This document shows, piece by piece, positions 46,799-57,900 of a stretch of DNA of 64,000 nt. Location of the stretch: contig CM042685.1 in NCBI GenBank assembly GCA_023614405.1, forward strand, positions 91,316,684-91,380,683, in the 5' to 3' direction. How positions within the stretch are numbered: position 1 is the stretch's first letter; each line of letters begins with the position of its first letter. This DNA is from Avena insularis (taxonomy: Eukaryota > Streptophyta > Magnoliopsida > Poales > Poaceae). The translations under genes and the position numbers were made by a program. A model generated the notes under the pieces. That model had not been told where the DNA came from, made no database searches, and saw only the letters and a list, made by a program, of their open reading frames with translations.

Positions 46799-48241
46799 TG
46801 ATGTCTACGCACTTCTATTCTTGTAGACAGTTGTTGGGTCTCCAAGTGCAGATGTTTGTAAAACAGCAGCTAGTTTCCCTTAAGTGGATCACCCAAGGTT
46901 TATCGAACTCAGGGAGGAAGTGGTCAAAGGTATCCCCTCTCAACCAACCCTGCAATCAAGATACAAGAAGTCTCTTGTGTCCCCAACAGACCCAATACAC
47001 TTGTCAGGTGTATAGGTGCACTAGTTCGGCGAAGAGATAGTGAAATACAAGTGGTAACGGTACCAGAAAATAGCTTGACGGTGAGCTAGTAGAAAATGGT
47101 GTTTCAATGCTTAGAAACAAGGCCTAGGGATCATACATTCACTAGTGAACACTCTCTCATATAAATATCCTCTCTTCATGATACTACTCTTAACTACTCT
47201 CCGGTTGGATACTCTAATCATCGGTAGGGCTATAACATCACTCCTCAAAGTCCGCCTTCCCTAATCTAGATAACCCCACACTATCACCTTGAGCGCTAGA
47301 TGGTTCCAACAAACACCACAATTTCATAGAGACATCCAACTCCAAATATAACTCATAACAAATATTCAATCTAGCCAAAATGCCACACACGGTATGCACG
47401 CTATCACTTTCACACACGTGGGGAAAAGCATAGATCTATTAAAGCATAAAGAGTATTTATGTAGACTCAAACCTAAGTGCCACCATGGCATGCACGCTAT
47501 CACTTACACACACATGGGGAGAGTAGAGATCTATTGAATCACTTAAGTTGAAAGGTAGATCTACTAGATTACAAAGCTCATGACCACAACAAGATCATGC
47601 ATAGAAAGAGAGAGATGAACACATAGCTACCGGTAGAGCCCTTAGCCTCGAGGAAGAACTACTCCCTCCTCATCCTAGGAATCAGCAACGGTGATGAAGA
47701 TGGCGATGGAGATCGATGGAGATGGCTCCGGGTGGACTTCCCCGTCCCGGCAGGGTGCCGGAACAGAGACTTCCTGTCCCCCGAATCTCCCTTTCGGTGG
47801 CGGCGGTGCTACGGAGGATTTTCTGGAAGTATGATGGATTATTTAGGGTTTATGGGTCGGAGGCTTCTTATAGGCGAAGGACGCAAGGTCGGTGGAGCGC
47901 CAGGGGGCCCACACCCCCTGTGTGCGTGGCCTAGGGTGGGCCCGCGCCCACCTAGGGTGTAGAAACCCTGGTATCCTCCTCCGTCTTGTATTCGATTTTC
48001 CGTATCGCTCAAGGAAAATATGAACTTTGGCTTTTGTCCTGTCCAATTCCGAGAATAATCATTTTTTAGTTTTCTGAAACCAAAAACAGCAGAAAACAAG
48101 CAAGTGGCACTGTGGCATCTTGTCAATAGGTTAGTTCCAGAAAGTGTATAAAAATACCTCAAAGTGTAGACAAAACATAGCAAAGTTGATACAAAACAAG
48201 CATGGAGCATCAAAATTTATAGATACGTTTCCGACCTATCA
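46799..48241 (-). repeat. 3' LTR of the Athila-like element
   Basis: It is 1443 bp long and aligned with 52045-53521. A ~33-bp stretch near 47090 is missing relative to the other LTR. Confidence 0.9.
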
Positions 48242-48258
48242 AGCATCCCCAAGCTTAA
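48242..48258 (-). promoter_or_regulatory. Polypurine tract of the Athila-like element
   Basis: The minus strand reads TTAAGCTTGGGGATGCT next to the 3' LTR. Confidence 0.75.
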
Positions 48259-51200
48259 CTCCTGCTCATCCTTGAGTAGGTAAGTGATAAAAAGAATAAT
48301 TTTTGAGGTGACATGCACCATCAAAACCAAGATCAAACCATTTGCAAGCATTGAAAGCTGGGAACAAAGAACTCTAAACATATGCATGAAAGGTGGAGTT
48401 CTAACAATACGACATAGTAACTATGCATGCAACATGAAAGGCTACAAACAAAGATCTTGAATACCATGCATTGAAAAAACGTTTGTTTGTTTCACATACA
48501 GAAAACATAGCATAGTGGCACTCAGCTTGTCCCTCATGGAGTAGCAAATAGATGCATAGGACAACTTCAAGATTCACAAGGGTGACTAGAAACAAGTAGC
48601 ACAAGAACAAGTAATATCACAATATGCATAAATCAATAAGTTTTGCGACACTACGTGCAGAATGACAACTATGCTCTCTTAATTGTTGCCTAAAGGTAGA
48701 AAGTGAAGACTCAAATAATGGTGGAAGAAAGGCCCTTCACAATGGGAATCAGGGATTTCAAGTTTCAAAAAGAGCTTCCAAAAATTATGGTACTTGTTAG
48801 CTTTCATCCCTCATTGCCCCTATCATAAGCATCTTGAAGTGATTAAGGTTAAAGTGAACAAAGATGGAGTATATACATAACAAAGTATAAGTTGGCAATC
48901 TCAAGTCCCTTGAATACAAGGGCCACACCTCATGCTACTCAACTTCAGTCATCTCCAAGTTCTTGTCATTGTAAGTACATGTGTATCATAGAGAACCGCC
49001 AATGGGGTACCCCTTGCACATGGTACATGAGCTATCCCATAACCAAAATGACAAGGCAAGCAGACAATGAGCATCTCAGCGATCTTTTTATTTATTATAT
49101 GCATAGCTTTTTATTGAGGATGCTCCATAGATAACTCACTATGGTGATGCTGCAAGTTTCCACCATGATTAGGCATGGCTTAGGCTAGCGGCCCAGACGT
49201 TTCTCTAACACAAAATACATACTCCATGGACTTACAAGTTCCCTATTTATTTCACACCTGTGACATACATAGACAAAAGAGCATGATATCAACTGTGTAC
49301 AAAGTACAAGTGCAATGTTGAAAGCGTTCCCCATGACAGCACGATTTTGCTAATTCCAACGTATAAGTGCAAGCATATACAACATAGATGACACAATGGT
49401 TCAAGTTTATTAGGGGCAAATAATATAAAATGTTCCATCAAGTTCATGAGGGCTTTAATCACTAAGTTTTCACATAACAAAATAGTTTTTAATTGGAAGA
49501 TAGCTGAAAATAAGAATATACTTGGAATGGTGTAACACACCATGCATAGGAATTTATAGTGGACACTTTGGAATAACTTAGTTTCTTGGGAGTTGGAATC
49601 ATGAGTAGAACTTATTCACACAAGTGGAGGCTAGCAAAAGACTGGGAGCAACCAACTAAGAGAGCAATAATGGCCATAATCATGTAGTGCAACAAAGCAT
49701 TACTAATCAAAGCATAGAGTGGTACTAAAAGTCAAGGACTAAATGATCATATAGGCTATGGTGAATTGTTCATAGTCATAACATGGTGTGATCATGTGCC
49801 AAGTCAACCCAAACAAAGCATCAAAGGAGAATACCGCAATACTATGCTTTTGTATGCTAAAACAACGCATAATTCCTTCAAGGCACATTAAGCAATCCTA
49901 ATTGTTTGGAACAAGTCATGCTACAGCAATAATCACTAAGCATAAGGTCAAAAAAACATCTAGCATGACATGATAAAGTCTAAGCCATAGTCAAAGCAAG
50001 CTCCCTTTTGTATCACTATAAGCAAGAAACTTCCTACTCTCTTCCAACACCAAACAATTGAAACAATTCACAAAGATAATAATTAATTAAGATCAGTGAG
50101 CTTGTCTCACAAATCCACAAGGAAGAACTAAAAATTTCTAAGCACAAAGCATAAGAAAACTAAGGCTAACCACAGTGCTAGCAAAAGTGAACACTCATAG
50201 AACAATAAGAGTGAAAACTAGAGTGTACTAGGCAATGGAAACAGAGTGTGTCTCTTTGCAAAAGAAGTGTGATGTGATCAACCAATTTTGTTCAAGCAAA
50301 CTAAGAAAACAAAAAATAAAAACAAAAACAAAGATGCTCCAAGAAAAACATAAATGTGCATGAAATAATAAAAACGAAGTGTCTAGATAGACCCGAGCTT
50401 TTTATTGATGAAGAAGGGGATGCCTTGGGCATCCCCAAGCTTTGACGCTTGTACCTCTTGAATATTTCTTGGGGTGAAACGGGGTGGCATCCCCAAGCTT
50501 GAGCTTTTGTCCATTCTTTATATCATTACATCATTATTTCCCTACACCTAAATTTTTTCCTTCATACAAAACTTCACACAATCTTCATTAGCAACATTAG
50601 TGTATTCAAAAGATAATATACCTTTAGGAAAAGCTTTGGATCAGCAAGACTTTTCACTAAAAACACAAGATACTGTATCAGTTCCCTCAAAAATCTCAAT
50701 TTACCAAAAGAGAACTCAAAAAAGGAATCAATAAGAAGCAAATGCAAATAATGGCAGAAATCTGTCAAAACAGACCAGCAGGTAGAAACCGATTTTTTCG
50801 AACATCCTATGTTGGTCAAATCAAAAAGTGTTGAACAAACGAAAGTTATCTAACACACTGGGGGATTTATTCATAAATTTTGAGCTCAATCCGAGTTATA
50901 GAGAATCCTCACGAATTTTTATGGTGAGGACAGAAATCTGTTTCGGGACAACAACTACCCAAATCTTACTTCCCTCTCATTAGAGGTCATTCTTGGCACA
51001 AAAAGCAAACAAAAAAGGATAAGGAGAGGTCATTACTGAAGTAATAACTTCCAAGACTCAAGAAAACTCTTGGGTTATCTCCCAATAAGTACTTTTCTTT
51101 AACGCCTTTAAGTTAGGCTTGATAGTTTGAGAAGATGCTCACATAAGAAATATGAATTGAAGTAAAAGAGAGCATCAAGAAACAAATTCAAAACACATTT

Positions 51201-51374
51201 AAGTCTAACCCACTTCCTATGCATAGGAATATTGTAAAGAAACAAGTCATGAAAGCACAAAGCAACAAGCATAGGAAAGCAAAATAAGTGCAACTTCAAG
51301 ATTTTCAACATGAAGAGGGGAAACTTAATAATGTTTAGATACATAAAACCATGTTTCCCTCTCTCATAATAAGT
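48259..51374 (-). other. Noncoding interior of the Athila-like element
   Basis: Over 3 kb of A-rich (plus strand) sequence has no pol domain in any frame. Two extra copies of the polypurine-like string 'gcatccccaagctt' lie at 50429-50442 and 50488-50501, the same motif as at the true tract. Confidence 0.7.
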
Positions 51375-51911
51375 TTAAGTAGCATCATGAATAAAATTAA
51401 CAATATATCTATCACATAAAATATTCTTATCATGAGCCACATGCATAAAATGATTATTACTCTCCACATAAGCATAGTCATTCTTATTCATCATAGTGGG
51501 AGAAAATTCAACAACATAGCTATCACTATTATTCTCATCACCATAATCATCAAATATAGGAGGCATATTGTAATCACAATCAATTTTCTCCTCAATAGTA
51601 GGTGGACTGAAAATATCATACTCATCATTGTAATATTCATAAATTGGAGGTTTGGTATCATCATAACCAATAGAATAGATATCTTCCAAAGCTGGGGGAC
51701 TAAAAAGATCATTTTCACAAAAACTAGCTTCCCCAAGCTTAGATGTTTCAATAGCATTAGCAATAATGGTGTCCAAAGAGTTCATACTAATAACATTGCT
51801 ATTAGCATGCAAATAAAGCTCCGTAGGTTTTCTAATTTTCTCTTCAAACACTTCATGTCCTAACTCAAGATAAACACTATAAAGCTCTCTAATTTTTTTG
51901 TTGTTTTCCAT
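51375..51911 (-). CDS. Acidic ORF of the Athila-like element, function unknown
   Basis: An intact 178-codon frame starts MENNKKIRELYSVYLELG at 51911, about 110 bases after the primer-binding site. It is rich in Asp, Glu and Tyr and contains two similar blocks, ENDLFSPPALEDIYS and EYDIFSPPTIEEKID, suggesting internal duplication. It lacks capsid and zinc-knuckle motifs. I recall similar ORFs in Triticeae Athila-like elements, but cannot give a function. It is the only long intact frame in the element and sits where gag would start. Confidence 0.6.
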   Translation of the reverse strand: MENNKKIRELYSVYLELGHEVFEEKIRKPTELYLHANSNVISMNSLDTIIANAIETSKLGEASFCENDLFSPPALEDIYSIGYDDTKPPIYEYYNDEYDIFSPPTIEEKIDCDYNMPPIFDDYGDENNSDSYVVEFSPTMMNKNDYAYVESNNHFMHVAHDKNILCDRYIVNFIHDAT

Positions 51912-52020
51912 TAAGCCTAACTAGTGAAAACAAGAAAAAAAAGACAAAACTGCAGAATCTAAAGGAAATAACTTCGAGCACTCACACCGGAGGATGTGAG
52001 TACCTTTTACCTTACCTCCC

Positions 52021-52034
52021 CGGCAACAACGCCA
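52021..52034 (-). promoter_or_regulatory. Primer-binding site of the Athila-like element
   Basis: The minus strand reads TGGCGTTGTTGCCG, one or two changes from the Athila/tRNA-Asp type TGGCGCCGTTGCCG. It lies 10 bases inside the 5' LTR edge. Confidence 0.7.
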
Positions 52035-52044
52035 GAAAAGAGCT

Positions 52045-53521
52045 TGATGTCTATGCACTTCTATTCTTGTAGACAGTTGTTGGGCCTCCAAGTGCAGAGG
52101 TTTGTAGAACAGCAACAAGTTTCCCTTAAGTGGATCACCCCAAGGTTTATCGAACTCAGGGAGGAAGTGGTCAAAGGTATCCCCTCTCAAGCAACCCTGC
52201 AATCAAGATACAAGAAGTCTCTTGTGTCCCCAACACACCCAATACACTTGTCAGGTGTATAGGTGCACTAGTTCGACGAAGAGATAGTGAAATACAAATG
52301 GTAAACGGTGCAAGAAAATAGATTGACGGTGAGGTAAATACTGAAGCAAGCAAACATGCAACAGATCTAGTAGCAAACGGTGTTTCAATGCTTAGAAACA
52401 AGGCCTAGGGATCATACTTTCACTAGTGAACACTGTCTCATATAAATATCCTCTCTTCATGATACTACTCTTAAATACTCTCAGGTTGGACACTCTAATC
52501 ATCGTTAGGGCTATAACAACACTCCTCAAAGTCCGCCTTCCCCAATCTAGATAACCCCACACTGTCACCTTGAGCGCTAGATGGTTCCAACAAACACCAC
52601 AATTTCATCGAGACATCTAACTCCAAATATAACTCATAAAAAATATTCAATCTAGCCAAAGTGCCACACACGGTATGCACGCTGTCACTTTCACACACGT
52701 GGGGAAAAGTATAGATCTATTAAAGCACAAATAGTATTTATGTAGACTCAAACCTAAGTGCCACCATGGCGTGCACGCTGTCACTTTCACACACATGGGG
52801 AGAGCAGAGATCTATTGAAGCACTTGAGTAGCATCGTAGATCTACTAGATTACAAATCTCATGACCACAACACGATCATGCATAGAGAGAGACATGAACA
52901 CACAGCTACCGGTAGAGCTCTTAGCCTCGAGGAAGAACTATTCCCTCCTCATCATGGGAATCAACAACGGTGATGAAGATGGCGATGGAGATCGACGGAG
53001 ATGGCTCCAGGGGCACTTCCCCGTCCCGGCAGGGTGCCGGAACAGAGACTTTCTGTCCCCCGAATCTCCCTTTTGGTGGCGGCGGCGCTACGGAGGTTTT
53101 TCTGAAAGTATGATGGATTATTTAGGGTTTCTGGATCGGAGGCTTCTTATAGGCGAAGAAGGCAAGGTCGGTAGAGCGCCAGGGGGCCTACACCCCCTGT
53201 GGGCGAGGTCTATGGTGGGCCCACGCCCACCTATGGTTTGGCCACCCTGGTGTCCTTCTTCGTCTCGTATTCGATTTTCCATATCACTTAGGAAAAAATA
53301 TGAACTTTGGCTTTTGTCCCATCCAATTCTGAGAATATTTATTTTTTAGCTTTCTGAAACTAAAAATAGCAGAAAACAGACAACTGGCACTGTGGCATCT
53401 TGTCAATAGGTTAGTTCCATAAAGTTTATAAAAATACCTCAAAGTGTAAACAAAACATAGTAAAGTTGATACAAAACAAGCATGAAGCATTAAAAATTAT
53501 AGATACGTTTCCGACGTATCA
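52045..53521 (-). repeat. 5' LTR of the Athila-like element
   Basis: It is 1477 bp long with edges TG and CA. The GC-richer patch (52960-53260) gives chance frames such as 52861-53349. Confidence 0.9.
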
Positions 53522-53789
53522 CCCATCACCTGACTTAGTTCGTGGCTCTTTGTATGTGTGGGTGTTGGCGTGACCCAGGGTCAGTTTTGTTTTCTCCTTT
53601 GACGCGTGATGCACTCGTGTAAACCGCCTCTTACTCTTTCTTTCTCCAGCCACTTTGACCACGTCTCCTGTCCCTCTCGCACGACTCCCACATGGACGCA
53701 CTTCTCCCCTGCCGCTTCCAGTGGCTATGCCGCCCCCGCTTCTCTCGCTCCGGCCTCATCCACGCACTGCTCGAGTACTCCTCAGGCTT
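53522..53789 (+). other. GC-rich, gene-like tract, left half (split by a Mutator-like element)
   Basis: CT-rich leader-like sequence is followed by a GC-rich block. Joined to 54678-54998 it resembles a grass first exon ending in a 'gaaaat|gtaagt' donor at 54998. No frame through the block encodes a family I know. The right nine bases (53781-53789, CTCAGGCTT) are the target-site duplication. Confidence 0.4.
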
Positions 53790-54668
53790 GAGAAAATTGC
53801 ACATAACACCAATGTTTGGTGACAAAGTTGCACAGAACACAGAATTAAAACTACTTTTGCAGCTAACCCCAACTTTTTGTGTAATGTGTTGCAGCTAGCC
53901 CAAATGCATGTTTTAGGGCCATTAATATGTATTTGACATGTGGACCTAGATTATTATACCGTGTACCATAATTATACGCCATTTTTATTGAAAAAAGGGC
54001 AATATGACCGTAGAAAAGATAGAAAATATACATATACAAAATATTGTGGTATACAATTTTCTATTGTTATGCCGATGTTATGCTATCCATTTTAATATAC
54101 TCCCTCTGGTTCATATTAATCGCCTGATTTTATTTAGATTCATATGTATCTAGTTTAGGACTAGATCCGTTCGTATCTGAACAAAGTTGCGAGCATTAAT
54201 ATGGATCAGAGAAAGTACTAAAAATAATATGGAGATGTTTTTGTGAGACACAACGTTACACATTAGGATGACAATATATAGTTTCTATTTAATTAGGGAA
54301 TCACGTAATTATGTGATACCAAACTTCAAAACTATTGTTTTTTACATTTATTTTATTTCTTAACATAAATACATACAAAAAAAAAGATTATTTCTTGTCG
54401 TTTTTTGACATATCAAAACAATGTCTTCAGATTTCTGAGGACCACATTGCTACTATTGAGGTATATCGTTTTTTTAAATCATGTAATTACTGAATACAGT
54501 ATAAAAATCTGGGTCCACATGTCAGATACACTATTAAGAGGCCTAAAACATGTATTTGGCCAGCTGCAACACATTACACCAAAACTTGGGGTCAGCCGCA
54601 AAAATAGTTTGTTTTTCGTGTTCTGTGCAAATTTGTCACCAAACATTGGTGTTATGTGCAATTTTCTT
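53790..54668. mobile_element. Non-autonomous Mutator-like element (MULE) with ~130-bp terminal inverted repeats
   Basis: The ends read GAGAAAATTGCACATAACACC (left) and, inverted, AAGAAAATTGCACATAACACC. The similarity continues for about 130 bp (53790-53920 against 54540-54668). Nine-base direct repeats CTCAGGCTT flank it (53781-53789, 54669-54677), the Mutator signature. At 879 bp, with no transposase, it would be moved by an enzyme supplied elsewhere. Confidence 0.95.
54100..54215. mobile_element. Stowaway-type MITE nested in the Mutator-like element
   Basis: The ends CTCCCTCTGGTTCATATTAAT and (inverted) CTTTCTCTGATCCATATTAAT are flanked by TA (54098-54099, 54216-54217), as for Tc1/mariner-derived Stowaway MITEs. 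Confidence 0.88.
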
Positions 54669-54677
54669 CTCAGGCTT

Positions 54678-54998
54678 CCTCCGCTCCTAGGCGAACGACA
54701 GCGGGCCCCAGTGCAGGATGTCGCCGATGGGGAAGTGTTGATTCGGATCGTCAGGCTGACGGCGAGACCGCGAGGCGGGGCTGCGCACTCCTACGGCTAT
54801 AGGGGGAGGCGCGAGCGCCGCGGGAGACGAAGCTACAGGGGAGGCGGAAGGGAAGACTCGCCCAAGCACTAGCTTGGCTATGCCGTGCAGCCGGTGGCAA
54901 GGTGGGCTGAGCGTGCCCGCCTGCTCCTAGTCGGCCTCTACATCCATCACCATCAGAACCTGCAAAGGCATAGAAAACGAATTTGGGGGCAAAGAAAA
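54678..54998 (+). other. GC-rich, gene-like tract, right half
   Basis: It continues 53522-53780 across the Mutator-like insertion and ends in the splice-donor-like 'aaaat|gtaagt'. Opposing open frames (54405-54872 plus, 54751-55014 minus) are GC-driven and unassigned. Confidence 0.4.
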
Positions 54999-57900
54999 TG
55001 TAAGTTCCATGCATCCACTCTTATTTCTATGCTACTTTGCTCTTTACCTGCAATGTGGACGGACTCGCTTTGATGCTTTGTGTGAGAAAGAGCGTTATAT
55101 ATGATGAGACTTTGATTCATGTCGCCATTAGATTTAGCTTTCTCTCCCCTGAAATTAATAGTAGTACTCCATTAGTAATGATTTTGAGAATAATTCATGA
55201 CAATGCGGATGTCAGATTAGTTCATTGCTTATGTTCTAAGTTTCTAAACATTTAATTTTGCAGTCACATGTTTATATACCTGTAGAAAATAGTACAAAAG
55301 ATATATGCCGGTTGTTGGTTTGGTGAAATTATGGGCTGGAGTCTGGCTAGATTAGGAGTTTAGACCTCATAATCCATGACACTGAATTCTAGTGTTCTAT
55401 AGATCCGTTCTGTAGATCGCATTGGAAAATGTTTTTATTACTGTTTCTCATAAATATGTAATTTGGTCATGAAGGTACTTAATTTTCCTCATATTTTCCT
55501 GCATTGCAAATTTATAGATGAACTAGAATGATATGCTTCCTTGGATGAGAACTTTGCATGCAGAAATAGTCAGATTATGTGATCTTATACTTCCTGCATT
55601 AGTTTTTCTTTGTTTCCTTTATTTTCCGTATACTACGCAACTCAGTATTTGAAGAGAATGGTAAGAGTTTTCCCTCTAGGTATTGCAAGGTATTAGTGAG
55701 GTTCCGCATAGAAGGCTGGAGAGTATGATTTTGATTGTTGTTGCAAATTGATATCTGATAACTAACATACATAGTTATTTCTAACTTTGTACTTGGCGTG
55801 CAATTTTGTAAGTCTAATAGAATGATACGATGTCCTCATATCAGAACCTTGCATGCAAGAAAAAGACCAGGTTACATCGCCATATGATTGTTGCATCATT
55901 TTCCAGTTCATGAATTTCCGTATTTCATAATACTTGGCTACTCAAATTTTAAAGAGCATGATGATTGCAAGGATTTTTCTACCAGATGCAGATGTATTGG
56001 TGTTTCTTTACAACCATTACTGAAGAGCATGCCTCCGATTAGATCAATCTTTAATGGTATTTAAAGGAACAATATTTTGGTTGGCAGAGGATTCTTATGG
56101 GGCACCTGATTCACTTTATTTCATTTTGTTTTCAGACTGATGTTGGACTGGAAAAAAAGGTGAGTATGTATGGTTATTATTAGTGCATCATACACCTTCC
56201 TCTAGAAAATTGTCATTGCAAACAACCAATATTTTCCCCATGCTCTGGAGGTGAGCACATAATTTTATTGTCCTGATGTCTTGACCGACCATCGATATAG
56301 TGAGGCTCAATGATTTACAATTTCCCTATGAACCTCTAGAATGCATATCTACACTTTTTTAATCTGTGAAGTAATGGTAGAGGTTAGATGAATATTTTCA
56401 AGATCCAGGAACCAGAAAACAAGCCTCCGCACAAAAAACAGCCTGGAAATTAAGCGTTCAATTTATAAGTACAAGAGTGATTTTGATCAGAATTCAATGT
56501 CAAAAGAGTAAATCTATTTGTGAAATATGTTCCTTGGTGATCACCTAGAGAACTATGAACGACCTTAACTTCATGTTATGTGCATGCATTGGTATGTAGA
56601 ACTCTTCTGCATAAGCATTTGTAATTGAAATTTTGTCTTTTAAATTTTAAAGGAACTTTTCTCAACTAGACGTTAAGATTATTAGGGAAACCATAGAAAA
56701 AAATCATGGTTATCTTTAAAGAGTACTAAACTCCCTAGAAACAACGAACCCTCAGCCCTCCGAGCGTTCCTTTCGATGTGGTCCCCACTATGGCCTAGGA
56801 CCACAGGTTAGGGCTCAATGTCGGTTCTTGCGGGTCCGATGCCTTGCATCTTGGGTGTCGCTCACTGCTGGACATATCATGGAAGAGAGGAAAACAAGGG
56901 TCGCGTGTTCCTCTCCCTCTCTCCTAAAATCGCCATGGCCGTCGATGCCTCGACTTTCCACCATGCTAACATGTAACCCGGCAAGATAACCTAATCACGG
57001 TTCGGTTTGCTGGCATGCCAGTCCAAAGTCCATTCGTGTTGCCTCCCTCGACCTATAGAAATCCCCTCTGCCACCTCAGTTCCTGCACTGTCTCCTCAAC
57101 ACCCTATTCTCCTCTCTCTACTGGGCGCTCAGGCTGAGGCAGTGGCTAGCGTCGCACAAGTACTGCAATGTCATCTGGTCATGGTCGTGTGGCATGCCAA
57201 GAATATCATCACGGCGAGACATGTAGCTGCAAGTACATGAAGATTCCTCTGTATGTTCTTCAGGCTTTTTTTCTCGAACTTTCAATGGGTCCCTGTGTAC
57301 TCTGAGAATTTGTTGTGCTCTATCAGGGCATATGACCGAACAACTGCTATGAGCGTGTGCGTCTCAACTGCTCAATCGACCAGTTGAATCATTGGTGTTC
57401 TATTTGGTTGTTGCTTCCCTTTGGAACTAACACATCATCTTTACTATGTCAAGTTTTCTTCGTGTTTGTTGTCTGATGATAGCTACGAATTTAATCAATC
57501 AAAGCATTACTTATCTCTAAGTCTATCAAGTCACTTATGCAATCAGTTGATATGGCATCATAACTTACCCAATGCTGCTGTGATGAGAATTGGGTAGGAA
57601 ATTTTTGCTTTTCTTTAATTTGAGCAAATTGTCTCATCATATTTTAGTCCCTTCTCTAAACAAATGAGAGGAGGAAGAAATATTTGATACACATAAAAGA
57701 ATCTACGTTTCCAAGTCGGATGATTGAGTAATTCCTTGCAAAAGCAGAATATGACATTATGGATGAGTTTCTTTTACAGACGGTGTTTTGGATGGTTTGT
57801 AGGCTTCAAGTGACCTCAAACTCAAGTTTGATTATGTCTTATTTTATCTATTATTTGTATCTATCATGGGCTGAATCTTAGTAGATTTCTATTGTCAACT

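Larger units (their letters stand above)
46799..53521 (-). mobile_element. Complete non-autonomous Athila-like Gypsy retrotransposon
   Basis: Two similar LTRs (46799-48241 and 52045-53521) begin TGATGTCTA on the plus strand and end with a run like 'gatacgtttccgacgtatca'. On the minus strand a TGGCGTTGTTGCCGGGG primer-binding site follows the 5' LTR, and a purine tract AAGCTTGGGGATGCT precedes the 3' LTR. This fits the Athila branch. The 3.8-kb interior has one short ORF and no protease, polymerase or integrase. The 5-bp flanks (CCAGT and CCCAT) do not match as a clean target-site duplication. Confidence 0.85.

Noticed and set aside
52861..53349. 162-codon plus-strand open frame
   Set aside because: It lies inside the Athila-like 5' LTR. 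The homologous frame in the other LTR is broken, and it runs opposite to the element.
57007..57240. 77-codon plus-strand open frame
   Set aside because: It is a GC-richer patch with no domain, no start context and no continuation across splice signals.
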